DNA of 64,000 bases from Chitinophaga silvisoli (GTDB lineage Bacteria > Bacteroidota > Bacteroidia > Chitinophagales > Chitinophagaceae): contig NZ_QTJV01000002.1 in the NCBI RefSeq assembly GCF_003412465.1, forward strand, positions 806,001-870,000, given 5' to 3'. The notes under the pieces were generated by a model. The model ran no database searches and was not told the DNA's origin. It worked only from the letters and a program-made list of their open reading frames with translations. The position numbers were made by a program, and so were the translations under genes. Each line of letters begins with the position of its first letter. Position 1 is the stretch's first letter. This document shows, piece after piece, positions 8,252 to 15,551 of this stretch.

Positions 8252-9031
8252 GTGACAAAATCCAGAGATAAAAAAGGTTGGGGTCTACTTATCTTCATCT
8301 TTCCAATGGTGGTCCTGATTGCCGCCGGCATCGTTTATTACCAGCTAAAGACAGGGGGGCTCAACTTTGTGAGGTATGCGGAGTTTGGTATCGATATGCC
8401 CGTTGACTATGAAATACATGGGATTGATGTCTCCAAATTTCAAAAGAATATCAACTGGGACGCGGTACAGCAGATGCAGGTAGATAAGATCCACATTTCT
8501 TTTGCGTTTATAAAGGCTACGGAAGGAATTACCCGCCAGGATGCCAATTTTAAGCAGAACTGGACTCGTGCCAAGCGGGCAGGAGTGGTGCGGGGTGCCT
8601 ATCATTTCTTTTATGCTACCCGTAATCCACTTAAGCAGGCCATCAATTTTCAGAACGTGGTGCAGCTGGAGCCGGGCGATCTCCCCCCGGTACTGGATAT
8701 AGAGGTGAGTAACGGGCAACCGCCAGCCGTGATCAGGAGCACCGCCCGTGTCTGGCTGGAAGAAATGAAGAAAGCCTATGGGGTAAAGCCCATCATTTAT
8801 ACGAACGTACATTTTTACGAAACTTATCTTGGCGATGAATTTGACGACTATCCTTTGTGGGTAGCCCATTATTACCGGAAAAAGAAACCGGCATCCGCAA
8901 GGAACTGGCTTTTCTGGCAGCATAATGATGGGGGCAGGGTAAATGGAATATCGACCACTGTAGACTTCAATGTATTCAGAGGAGACAGCGTGGCATTCAG
9001 TAAGTTATTAATTCGCGCAAAAAAGCACTAA
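8252..9031 (+). CDS. Membrane-anchored GH25 lysozyme
   Basis: N-acetylmuramidase of glycoside hydrolase family 25, cutting the MurNAc-GlcNAc bond of peptidoglycan. A single N-terminal transmembrane helix (about residues 11-30) would anchor it with the catalytic domain in the periplasm. The domain shows D59 in GIDVSKFQ, the FAFIKATEG and GAYHFF strands, D149 and E151 in PPVLDIEVSNG (E151 the expected acid), and the closing VDFNVFRG. The start is GTG; no nearer ATG would retain the membrane helix. Its TAA overlaps the ATG of the next gene by one base, so the two are translationally coupled. Confidence 0.92.
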   Translation: MTKSRDKKGWGLLIFIFPMVVLIAAGIVYYQLKTGGLNFVRYAEFGIDMPVDYEIHGIDVSKFQKNINWDAVQQMQVDKIHISFAFIKATEGITRQDANFKQNWTRAKRAGVVRGAYHFFYATRNPLKQAINFQNVVQLEPGDLPPVLDIEVSNGQPPAVIRSTARVWLEEMKKAYGVKPIIYTNVHFYETYLGDEFDDYPLWVAHYYRKKKPASARNWLFWQHNDGGRVNGISTTVDFNVFRGDSVAFSKLLIRAKKH

Positions 9032-9312
9032 TGGAAAACCAGGAAACTCCCCAACGGGAAGATGAGAAGGCCCCGATGGATATGCGGATCGTATATTATT
9101 TCGTACGCATTATCCGAACCGTCTTTTTGTTCCTGTTCTGGGGGATTGTCAATGTATTTCTGGGATTATATCTCGGATTTGCCGTGCCGGAGGAGTTTAC
9201 GCCCGGCCGAATGATCTTCTTCTATAGCTTTGCTTTCCTTACACTTGTGGCATACCTCTTCATAGTGTGGAAAACGTGGAGGAAACATGGCCACACTACA
9301 GATAATTATTAA
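9031..9312 (+). CDS. Small two-helix membrane protein coupled to GH25 lysozyme
   Basis: A 93-residue membrane protein that I cannot name. It has a charged N-terminal tail of about 18 residues, two hydrophobic helices (about residues 22-50 and 62-82) and a short basic C-terminus (WKTWRKHGH). Its start overlaps the lysozyme stop by one base (TAATG), so it is probably made together with the lysozyme. A role in localising or limiting the lysozyme is a guess from context only. A hairpin terminator follows immediately. Confidence 0.75.
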   Translation: MENQETPQREDEKAPMDMRIVYYFVRIIRTVFLFLFWGIVNVFLGLYLGFAVPEEFTPGRMIFFYSFAFLTLVAYLFIVWKTWRKHGHTTDNY

Positions 9313-9319
9313 AATAAAA

Positions 9320-9352
9320 AATGGCGAACTACGTTTTCCGTAATTCGCCATT
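9320..9352. terminator. Bidirectional terminator between 9312 and 9375
   Basis: The arms AATGGCGAA and TTCGCCATT form a perfect nine-base stem, extended inward by TACG/CGTA past one mismatch. A-rich and T-rich flanks let it serve both convergent genes. Confidence 0.75.
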
Positions 9353-9374
9353 ATTGATGGAGAGATTAAGTTAA

Positions 9375-9584
9375 TTAAAGGAGGGCTTGTTGCAGATAAG
9401 CCTGCTGCATCCCTTTGATAATGCGTGCTACGTCTTCCTGAGGTTTGCCAATCTTACGTTCCAACCGTACAAACAACTCTTTCTCTTTGCCTGTTTCAAA
9501 TACCAGATCTTCATCAGACAACTCTGTGAAACGTTGTTTTAGCAATTTCTTCAGTACCGACCACTGGTAACTACGGATGTTCAT
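9375..9584 (-). CDS. CsbD-like small protein
   Basis: A 69-residue hydrophilic protein with the pattern LKQRFTELSDEDLVFETGKEKELFVRL and then GKPQEDVARII. This resembles the short Bacteroidota proteins usually labelled CsbD-like general stress proteins: alternating charged helices with a Gly-Lys-Glu turn, no signal peptide, cytoplasmic. The function of this group is not established. It is a single gene ending at a shared hairpin terminator. The 493 bases upstream hold no convincing gene. Confidence 0.7.
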   Translation of the reverse strand: MNIRSYQWSVLKKLLKQRFTELSDEDLVFETGKEKELFVRLERKIGKPQEDVARIIKGMQQAYLQQALL

Positions 9585-9832
9585 AGTAAAGCTTATTTTT
9601 TATTGAGTTATAAATATGTGACGTATTAATCCATCGTTCCAGGGTAACAGGGGGTCCCTCCATTGAGGTCTAAATCAAACAGTTATCTTCAAGAACGTAA
9701 TACTATAATATTCAACATCTGTGCCATTTGGCAGCATTATGGGGTAAAAAAGTAAACCGCATTGATCAATTATGTCCCTTTCTAATAAATAGTTTGCGGG
9801 GTACCTATTACTGAATATAGGAATTAAAATTA

Positions 9833-9862
9833 TGCTAAAATACTCGAATAACCATTTTAGCA
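9833..9862. repeat. Perfect inverted repeat, 9-base arms
   Basis: TGCTAAAAT and ATTTTAGCA pair perfectly around a twelve-base loop. There is no T-tract after it, so a terminator is unlikely. Confidence 0.7.
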
Positions 9863-9868
9863 CCTGAA

Positions 9869-9884
9869 ATGCAATCTATTGCAT
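9869..9884. repeat. Palindromic operator-like site
   Basis: ATGCAATCTATTGCAT has two seven-base half sites with a two-base spacer, the usual look of a dimeric regulator's binding site. It is only six bases from the preceding inverted repeat. Confidence 0.6.
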
Positions 9885-10077
9885 CCGTGAATTTTATGTT
9901 AAGTTGTGGAGACATGGGAGCCGGGGTTGTTGTCGCATTACGCAATATGTGGAGGCATTTACTCATACGAGCACTATCAAATGCCCTATTAGCAAGTATT
10001 TCGGGATGGTACATACTTTGCAAAGGTATATTCGTATTGATTGACAAAGGAACTGTTAACAAATAAAACGGAAACTC

Positions 10078-10266
10078 ATGCTAAGTGATGAAAGTAAACA
10101 GCCTCCTCGTGAAGAGCACAAGCAACCTTTACAGCACAAGGTTGATATTTTAAAAACCGATAAAGCCGATACTAATACCAACCCGCTTCATGGTGCACTC
10201 TCCGAAGAACCGGAGGAGGAAAATAAAGCGGTGAGGGATCAGGATCGTTCAAATAATGATAACTAA
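10078..10266 (+). CDS. Small disordered hydrophilic protein, unknown
   Basis: A 62-residue product made almost only of Lys, Glu, Asp, Asn, Gln and Pro, with no hydrophobic core, signal peptide or motif. It is probably intrinsically disordered. Support that it is a real gene comes from the closed reading frame, the ATG placed soon after a likely regulatory region, and a good hairpin terminator at 10353. I assign no function. Confidence 0.5.
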   Translation: MLSDESKQPPREEHKQPLQHKVDILKTDKADTNTNPLHGALSEEPEEENKAVRDQDRSNNDN

Positions 10267-10352
10267 TTCGTTTGCCATAGTTTATTGATTAACCTATTAT
10301 GGAGATCAAACGATTAGTAAGATTCTTCTTTAATGTTGTGGTGTATAGCAGG

Positions 10353-10382
10353 CCGTCCCATTCATGGGATGGTTTTCTTTTT
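10353..10382 (+). terminator. Rho-independent terminator
   Basis: CCGTCCCAT and ATGGGATGG pair (one G-T) around a tiny loop and are followed by TTTTCTTTTTAT. It serves the small ORF ending at 10266. Confidence 0.65.
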
Positions 10383-10414
10383 ATAGGCATTCCTCACTTT
10401 CTTATAGTTTACTC

Positions 10415-10837
10415 CTAACTGCTATGGTCGGCAATAATCTTCCATTGCCCCTTTATCTTCCTTATTAATAAGGTATATGCTCCCTGCAGGTCGCCGGCGC
10501 TTCGCTGCAAATGCCATTTACCTACTACAAAGCAGAGATCTTTTGCCAAAGGCCTGATTTCCAGGATCTTGAAATCCAGTTTGCCCATGGCTGCAGTGTC
10601 AGGGTAAGACTTTTTATATCGCTCCAAAGTCGCCTTCCAGCCATAAGTGGGGCCATGACTGCCTACAAATACCAGCGAGTCCGATTGCCAGTACGTTTGC
10701 ATAAAGCCCTCTATATTCCCCTGGTTCCAGGTACTGGTTTGCACCGTCATCAGCTGGCGGATCTCACTGTCCGCAGTTTGTGCCAGAACAGCAATAGAAG
10801 GGGCTGTCAACAGAATAAGATACAGGATAAAACGCAT
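10415..10837 (-). CDS. Exported DUF4440/SnoaL-like protein
   Basis: A 140-residue protein of the NTF2-like superfamily. The signal peptide covers residues 1-19 (MRFILYLILL to AVLAQ). The mature part has the DUF4440 pattern: a first helix with TWNQGNIEGFMQTYW, the strand DSLVFVG, then GWKATLERYKKSY, and a final WKIIADHSS strand. Members include isomerases and plain binding proteins, so the role is open. I chose the ATG at 10837 because the longer open frame upstream lacks an export signal and runs over the kdnA promoter. It is divergent from the Kdo8N operon. Confidence 0.8.
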   Translation of the reverse strand: MRFILYLILLTAPSIAVLAQTADSEIRQLMTVQTSTWNQGNIEGFMQTYWQSDSLVFVGSHGPTYGWKATLERYKKSYPDTAAMGKLDFKILEIRPLAKDLCFVVGKWHLQRSAGDLQGAYTLLIRKIKGQWKIIADHSS

Positions 10838-10893
10838 GGTAATTTTTAGTAAAAGATAAACAGTTTTTCCGAGGGCCGAGTAGTGGATTATAC

Positions 10894-10901
10894 TACCTTT
10901 G
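10894..10901 (+). promoter_or_regulatory. -7 promoter element of the kdnA operon
   Basis: TACCTTTG matches the Bacteroidota -7 consensus TAnnTTTG exactly and is 18 bases before the ATG at 10919. Because it lies inside the upstream open extension of the frame, it supports the downstream start. A TTTG -33 box is not obvious. Confidence 0.5.
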
Positions 10902-10918
10902 CAAAAAATCAACAACTT

Positions 10919-12109
10919 ATGCCCGGATATGAATTTTTTGGCCCGGAAGAACGCAAGGAAGTAAATGACGTGCTGGAAACCGGCATCTTTATGCGCTATG
11001 GGTTTGACGGCCCACGCAAAGGCATCTGGAAAGCAAAGGAGCTGGAACAAGCCATCTCTGAGAAACTGAATGTTGGATACACTCAGATCGTATCCAGTGG
11101 TACAGCAGCCCTCACTGTAGCAATGCAGGCATTGGGTATAGGTGCGGGAGACGAAGTGATCATGCCGACCTTCACATTTGTGGCAAGTTTTGAGTGTATC
11201 TTCTCGGTAGGCGCTACCCCGGTGCTGGTAGACGTAGATGATACCCTGACCCTGGACCCTAAAGCGGTTGAGGCAGCAATCACCCCACGTACCAAGGCGG
11301 TAATGCCGGTACATATGTGTGGTGCTATGGCTGACCTGGATGCCCTGAAGGCCATTTGCGACAAACACAATCTGATCTTACTTGAAGACGCCTGTCAATC
11401 TTTCGGCGCTACTTATAAAGGTAAAGCGGTAGGTACTATCGGCCACGCCGGTGCCTTCTCCTTCGACTTCGTAAAGACCATCACCTGTGCTGAAGGTGGT
11501 GCTATCGTAACCAACGACAAGGATATTTATGTAAAAGCGGATGGTTATTCCGACCATGGTCATGACCACCTGGGCGTAGACCGCGGTGCGGACCTGCACC
11601 CTTTCATCGGGTACAACTTCCGTATTTCTGAACTGCACGCTGCCGTAGGCCTCGCGCAGGTAAGGAAGCTGGATACCTTCCTGAGCATCCAGCGCAAAAC
11701 CAAAAAGATCTTCAAAGATGCATTGTCCGCTCTTCCCCAGGTAAGCTTCCGCCGCCTGCCGGATGCAGCAGGTGACAGTGCTACCTTCCTGGCCTTCTTC
11801 CTGCCGGAAGAATCTCAGGCAAGGGCTGCCGCTGCTGCTATGAAAGCTGCCGGCCTGCCTGCATTTTACTGGTTTGACAACAACTGGCATTATATCCGTA
11901 ACTGGGAACACTTCAAACAAAGCACGGTATTAAGCCGCTTTGCACCAGGCCTGCAACAGGCAATGGAACTGTATAAAGTGAAACAATTCCCTGCTTCTGA
12001 CGCTATCATGAGCCGTTGCATCTGCACCCCTATCAATTTAGGCTGGAGCGATGCTGAGGTAGCTGAACGTGCTGAGAAACTGGTAAATGCAGTAAAAAGC
12101 GCCCTGTAA
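10919..12109 (+). CDS. kdnA: 8-amino-3,8-dideoxy-manno-octulosonate transaminase (KdnA-like)
   Basis: PLP-dependent aminotransferase of the DegT/DnrJ/EryC1 sugar family. In Kdo8N synthesis KdnA aminates the 8-aldehyde made from Kdo by KdnB, using glutamate. The assignment rests on family plus operon: a DegT protein, a KdsB-type cytidylyltransferase and an iron alcohol dehydrogenase in one operon is the arrangement known from Shewanella. The PLP lysine is K186 in FDFVKTITCAEGG, preceded by the cofactor-binding Asp in LLEDACQSFGA (D157). The start is the ATG at 10919 (MPGYEFFG, 396 aa); the frame stays open upstream, but a promoter box lies there. Another deoxysugar aminotransferase role is the alternative. 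Confidence 0.85.
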   Translation: MPGYEFFGPEERKEVNDVLETGIFMRYGFDGPRKGIWKAKELEQAISEKLNVGYTQIVSSGTAALTVAMQALGIGAGDEVIMPTFTFVASFECIFSVGATPVLVDVDDTLTLDPKAVEAAITPRTKAVMPVHMCGAMADLDALKAICDKHNLILLEDACQSFGATYKGKAVGTIGHAGAFSFDFVKTITCAEGGAIVTNDKDIYVKADGYSDHGHDHLGVDRGADLHPFIGYNFRISELHAAVGLAQVRKLDTFLSIQRKTKKIFKDALSALPQVSFRRLPDAAGDSATFLAFFLPEESQARAAAAAMKAAGLPAFYWFDNNWHYIRNWEHFKQSTVLSRFAPGLQQAMELYKVKQFPASDAIMSRCICTPINLGWSDAEVAERAEKLVNAVKSAL

Positions 12110-12838
12110 ATGAAAAAAGTAGCCTTAATACCTGCCCGCTATGGCGCTACCCGCTTCCCGGGCAAGCTGATGGCAAAACTGGGAGGTAAGTCAGTCATCC
12201 TGCGTACTTACGAAAGCACCGTGAAAACAGGTGTGTTCGACGAGGTAATGGTGGTGACCGATTCCGATATAATCTACCAGGAGATCATCAGCAATGGTGG
12301 TAAAGCAGTCATGAGCAAAAAGGAACATGAGTGTGGCACCGACCGTATTGCCGAAGCGATCGCTGACAGGGAAGATGTAGAGATCATCGTGAATGTACAG
12401 GGAGACGAACCTTTCACCCAGAAAGAACCGCTGGAAAAACTCCTCCAGGTGTTTGAAGGCGAAGCTGGTCAGAAAGTACAGGTCGCGTCCCTGATGCAGG
12501 AACTGAAAGACTGGGCATCCATCGAAGACCCTAACTATGTGAAGGTGGCCGTGGATAAACAGTTCAACGCACTTTTCTTCTCCCGTTCCGTCATCCCTTA
12601 TCCACGGGATAAACAGGTGAAACCCGTTTATTATGAGCACATCGGCATCTATGCCTTCCGCCGCAAAACCCTGCTGGATTTTACCCAAATGCCGGTAAGT
12701 CCGCTGGAAGCCGCTGAAAAGATAGAATGCCTGCGCTACCTTGAAAATGGCATCTCCATGAAAATGGTAGTAACAGAGTACATGGGTGTGGAAATCGATA
12801 CACCGGAAGACCTGGTGAAAGCAGAAAAATTATTGTAA
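12110..12838 (+). CDS. kdsB: CMP-(8-amino-)Kdo cytidylyltransferase
   Basis: Cytoplasmic nucleotidyltransferase that activates a Kdo-type sugar with CTP before transfer to lipid A. The N-terminal PARYGATRFPGK loop (residues 7-18), VNVQGDEPF near residue 100 and YEHIGIYAFRRKTLL near 180 are KdsB signatures; the length of 242 aa is normal. The ATG follows the kdnA stop with no gap, implying coupled translation. With KdnA and KdnB as neighbours, the natural substrate is probably 8-amino-Kdo. In Shewanella the corresponding KdsB prefers the amino sugar. Whether a second, Kdo-specific KdsB exists elsewhere in this genome cannot be seen here. Confidence 0.9.
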   Translation: MKKVALIPARYGATRFPGKLMAKLGGKSVILRTYESTVKTGVFDEVMVVTDSDIIYQEIISNGGKAVMSKKEHECGTDRIAEAIADREDVEIIVNVQGDEPFTQKEPLEKLLQVFEGEAGQKVQVASLMQELKDWASIEDPNYVKVAVDKQFNALFFSRSVIPYPRDKQVKPVYYEHIGIYAFRRKTLLDFTQMPVSPLEAAEKIECLRYLENGISMKMVVTEYMGVEIDTPEDLVKAEKLL

Positions 12839-12856
12839 CAATATTAACTGTTCGAG

Positions 12857-13933
12857 ATGAAATTCAGGAACTTTAAGATGGTTGACTACGTGGTATATGG
12901 CCGCGGATGTTTTGACCAACTGGATGAAATATTGGCTCCCAACCGTAAAGGAGATGCTCCAATGATCTTTTTCGTGGACCATTTCTTTCAGGGAAATGAC
13001 GCTTTCGCTAAGCGCATCCCGGTAAGAGGCAAGGACAAAATCATTTTTATAGACGTTACCGACGAACCTAAAACTAAATACGTAGACAAGATCAGAGATG
13101 AACTGAAAGCGGAATTTGGTGAAGTGAGCGGTATCATCGGCATCGGTGGCGGTTCCGTAATGGACATGGCCAAAGCGGTTTCCCTGATGATGACCAACCC
13201 CGGTTCATCTGCTGACTACCAGGGCTGGGACCTTGTAAAGTTCCCCGGCGTATACAAGGCTGGTATTCCAACCATCTCCGGTACCGGTGCTGAAGTAAGC
13301 CGTACCTGTGTGTTGACTGGCCCTACCCGCAAGCTGGGTATGAACTCCGACTTTACCCCATTCGACCAGATCGTACTGGATCCTGAATTGATCAAAGGGG
13401 TACCTAAGAACCAGATGTTCTATACAGCGATGGATTGCTATATCCACTGTATTGAATCCCTGACAGGTACTTACCTCAATGCTTTCAGCCGTTCTTACGG
13501 TGAAGAAGCCCTGCGCCTCTGCCAGGAGATCTTCCTGCAGAAAGCACAGTGGGATGACGATGCCGATGAGAAACTGATGATGGCTTCTTATGCCGGTGGT
13601 ATGAGTATCGCTTATTCTCAGGTGGGTGTAGCGCACGCTGTGAGCTACGGTCTGGCTTACCTGTTGGGCACCAAGCATGGTATTGGTAACTGTATCGTGT
13701 TCGACAAGCTGGAAGAGTTCTATCCTGAAGGTGTAGTTGAATTCAAAGAAATGGTGAAGAAACACAACATCGACATTCCGCAGGGGATCACCAAAGGACT
13801 GACTGATGAGCAATTCAACATCATGATCGATGTATCCCTGGGTATGGCTCCGCTGTGGGAGAATGCATTGGGTAAGGATTGGAAAGAGAAGATGACAAGA
13901 GAAAGACTGAGAGCACTCTACGAAAGACTGTAA
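12857..13933 (+). CDS. kdnB: 3-deoxy-manno-octulosonate 8-oxidase (KdnB-like iron alcohol dehydrogenase)
   Basis: Group III metal-dependent alcohol dehydrogenase. KdnB oxidises the C8 hydroxyl of Kdo so that KdnA can aminate it. The NAD-binding GGGSVMDMAK is at residues 97-106, and the metal ligands are all present: D193 and H197 in AMDCYIHCIE, H260 in GVAHAVSYG and H274 in GTKHGIGN. Length 358 aa is usual. It is third in the operon, 18 bases after kdsB, and closed by a strong terminator. The functional call depends on the operon, since the family also includes generic alcohol dehydrogenases. Confidence 0.85.
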   Translation: MKFRNFKMVDYVVYGRGCFDQLDEILAPNRKGDAPMIFFVDHFFQGNDAFAKRIPVRGKDKIIFIDVTDEPKTKYVDKIRDELKAEFGEVSGIIGIGGGSVMDMAKAVSLMMTNPGSSADYQGWDLVKFPGVYKAGIPTISGTGAEVSRTCVLTGPTRKLGMNSDFTPFDQIVLDPELIKGVPKNQMFYTAMDCYIHCIESLTGTYLNAFSRSYGEEALRLCQEIFLQKAQWDDDADEKLMMASYAGGMSIAYSQVGVAHAVSYGLAYLLGTKHGIGNCIVFDKLEEFYPEGVVEFKEMVKKHNIDIPQGITKGLTDEQFNIMIDVSLGMAPLWENALGKDWKEKMTRERLRALYERL

Positions 13934-13954
13934 TCAGACTCCATATTAAAAAGA

Positions 13955-13989
13955 AATCCCGGTCGCTGTGCAGCGCCGGGATTTTTTAT
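13955..13989 (+). terminator. Rho-independent terminator of the kdn operon
   Basis: AATCCCGG and CCGGGATT pair, with inner CGCTG/CAGCG, followed by a T-rich run. It closes the kdnA-kdsB-kdnB unit before the convergent MFS gene. Confidence 0.85.
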
Positions 13990-14006
13990 TTTATACCAGG
14001 CATGAA

Positions 14007-15233
14007 TTATCGTTGAAACCATTTGCCTGGTGAGAATACAATTTGTTTCACAGTTTGCATGCGGCGATTTTGATAAATAAAGATCAGGTAGATTGTCGCC
14101 AGCAAGGTTACAATAGCAGTAGAATAGAAGGTGATCGGGAATAACCTGGAATCGTTGTGATATACAAATGCAGAGAGGTATGCACCTATCCCGATACCGG
14201 CTTCCTGGGCTATGTACATAGATGCCAGGGCCCTTCCTTTGTATTCAGGTCTGCCAAGGTCGATGGTCCAGGCAGTCACCGCAGGAGAGTTCAGTCCTAC
14301 AGATACACCATAGATCACAGCAGCTGTAAGCATCAGGGCAGGAGTGTTGGCGACTCCCAATGTAAAGACTCCGATAGCCATAATCACCGTAGCAATCTTT
14401 AGTACCGGTAGTCTGCCATAACGGTCAGATACCTTACCGGCCAATAAGCGGATGCTGATAGAGCTGGCAGTGAAGAATGTATAAAACAGGCCTTTGCTCG
14501 CAGGCGGCAGTCCTACATAATTGCTGAAATCAGGAATAATTGTGAACAGTACGCCATAGCTATAATAAGTGATGAAGGTGACGATGACCGGTGCCAGTAC
14601 CAGTGGCTCAAAGATCTCTGATTTCGAAATCTTCAAAGACGAAAGCCGGAAACCTTGCTTATTAGGGAGCGTTTCTTTCATACCACCTACCAGGATCACC
14701 ACTGAAAGCAGGGCGAACACGGCAGACAGCTGGAACATTACATGTATATCCCAGATAGAGGTGACATAGCCCCCGATGGCGGGTCCCAGGGCCATACCAA
14801 TTGTACTGAAGAGTCCCACCATGCCCATTGCTTCTGCCCTGCGGGTAGTCGGTACGATGTCTGCCACATAGGCAGCGGTGCCGGTAGGTTTGAAGCCTGT
14901 TGAGAATCCATGAAAGAATCGGAGTAATAAGAAAGCAGCTACGGTGCTGACCAGGGGATAGAGGAGGCTACAGATCACACAGATAACGGAGCCGAAAATC
15001 ATTACCGGAACCCGGCCAACGGTATCTGTCAGTTTACCGCTAAAGGGGCGTGACAACCCGGCCATGAGTGTAAACAATGCCAGAATATAGCCTTTATATT
15101 GTTCACCGCCCATGCTGCTGAGGTAAGCTGGTAAGTCTGGAAGCATCATGTTGTAGCTGGCGGAAAACAGTGCGTTGCTAAGGCATAGCATGATAAAGTG
15201 GAAGGTATAGATCCTCCCGTGCGACTGATCCAT
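14007..15233 (-). CDS. MFS family transporter
   Basis: Major facilitator superfamily permease of 408 residues with about twelve hydrophobic helices. The loop between helices 2 and 3 carries the MFS motif GKLTDTVGRVPVM (around residues 65-77), repeated in the second half as GKVSDRYGRLPVL. The family relation looks like the multidrug/arabinose-efflux type, but the substrate is unknown. A perfect -7 box (CAAAGGTA on the plus strand, 15238-15245) sits five bases before the ATG, so the mRNA may be nearly leaderless. It converges on the Kdo8N operon. Confidence 0.88.
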   Translation of the reverse strand: MDQSHGRIYTFHFIMLCLSNALFSASYNMMLPDLPAYLSSMGGEQYKGYILALFTLMAGLSRPFSGKLTDTVGRVPVMIFGSVICVICSLLYPLVSTVAAFLLLRFFHGFSTGFKPTGTAAYVADIVPTTRRAEAMGMVGLFSTIGMALGPAIGGYVTSIWDIHVMFQLSAVFALLSVVILVGGMKETLPNKQGFRLSSLKISKSEIFEPLVLAPVIVTFITYYSYGVLFTIIPDFSNYVGLPPASKGLFYTFFTASSISIRLLAGKVSDRYGRLPVLKIATVIMAIGVFTLGVANTPALMLTAAVIYGVSVGLNSPAVTAWTIDLGRPEYKGRALASMYIAQEAGIGIGAYLSAFVYHNDSRLFPITFYSTAIVTLLATIYLIFIYQNRRMQTVKQIVFSPGKWFQR

Positions 15234-15237
15234 GATG

Positions 15238-15245
15238 CAAAGGTA
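15238..15245 (-). promoter_or_regulatory. -7 promoter element of the MFS gene
   Basis: On the minus strand this reads TACCTTTG, an exact TAnnTTTG match, ending four bases before the start codon. It lies directly after a terminator for the upstream small gene, so the transporter needs its own promoter here. Confidence 0.45.
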
Positions 15246-15257
15246 GTGAAGGGCAAT

Positions 15258-15293
15258 AAAAAAGCCGTCTTAATTATTTAAGACAGCTTTTTA
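15258..15293. terminator. Hairpin terminator after the 47-residue membrane protein
   Basis: GTCTTAA and TTAAGAC form the core stem, extended by AAAAGC and GCTTTT past one mismatch, with A- and T-runs on both sides. On the minus strand it ends the small gene at 15315. Confidence 0.75.
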
Positions 15294-15314
15294 GTATCAT
15301 GAAGAAGTTGAATA

Positions 15315-15458
15315 CTAGCGTTTTACGTATTTGAACGCAGCAAAAAGGAACATTGCAGCAAATGCAGCGATTACAAAGTAAGTAGCGTAATGAGCAAATG
15401 CATCTCCTGCTCTGAAAAAATCTGTGGTCTCTACGTTATTAACTACGGCAAGCAACAT
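15315..15458 (-). CDS. 47-residue single-helix membrane protein
   Basis: A short reading frame between the MFS and E1 genes. It begins MLLAVVNNVETTDFFRAGD, then has one long hydrophobic helix from about residue 24 to 41 (ATYFVIAAFAAMFLFAAF) and ends with the basic tail KYVKR, the layout of a small type II or tail-anchored membrane protein. A hairpin terminator follows its stop after about 20 bases, which argues that it is a real transcription unit. I do not recognise the family. Possible roles include a small subunit of a respiratory or transport complex, but nothing nearby decides this. Confidence 0.6.
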   Translation of the reverse strand: MLLAVVNNVETTDFFRAGDAFAHYATYFVIAAFAAMFLFAAFKYVKR

Positions 15459-15551
15459 AAAAAATTCGTTTAATGATCCGGGGTGCAAGTTAGCACATTC
15501 AATTTAGAAAAAGGAGGAAAATTTCCGTCAGGACTAAGCGCTGATTCAAAG

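Larger units (their letters stand above)
9585..10077. other. 493-base gene-poor intergenic region with two inverted repeats
   Basis: This A+T-rich stretch separates the divergent CsbD-like gene and a small hydrophilic ORF. Open frames of 62-75 codons exist on both strands but have no recognisable family, export signal or compositional bias, so I do not call them genes. Two perfect inverted repeats lie close together: TGCTAAAAT/ATTTTAGCA at 9833-9862 (twelve-base loop) and ATGCAAT-CT-ATTGCAT at 9869-9884. They could be operators, a small RNA or the remains of a lost gene. Confidence 0.6.

Noticed and set aside
9869-10066. Plus-strand frame of 65 codons in the gene-poor region
   Set aside because: It begins in a palindrome, has no known domain, and the opposite strand has an equally long frame, so it is likely chance.
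10838-11368. Upstream extension of the DUF4440 gene to 317 codons
   Set aside because: It would overlap the kdnA coding region and remove the signal peptide from the N-terminus.
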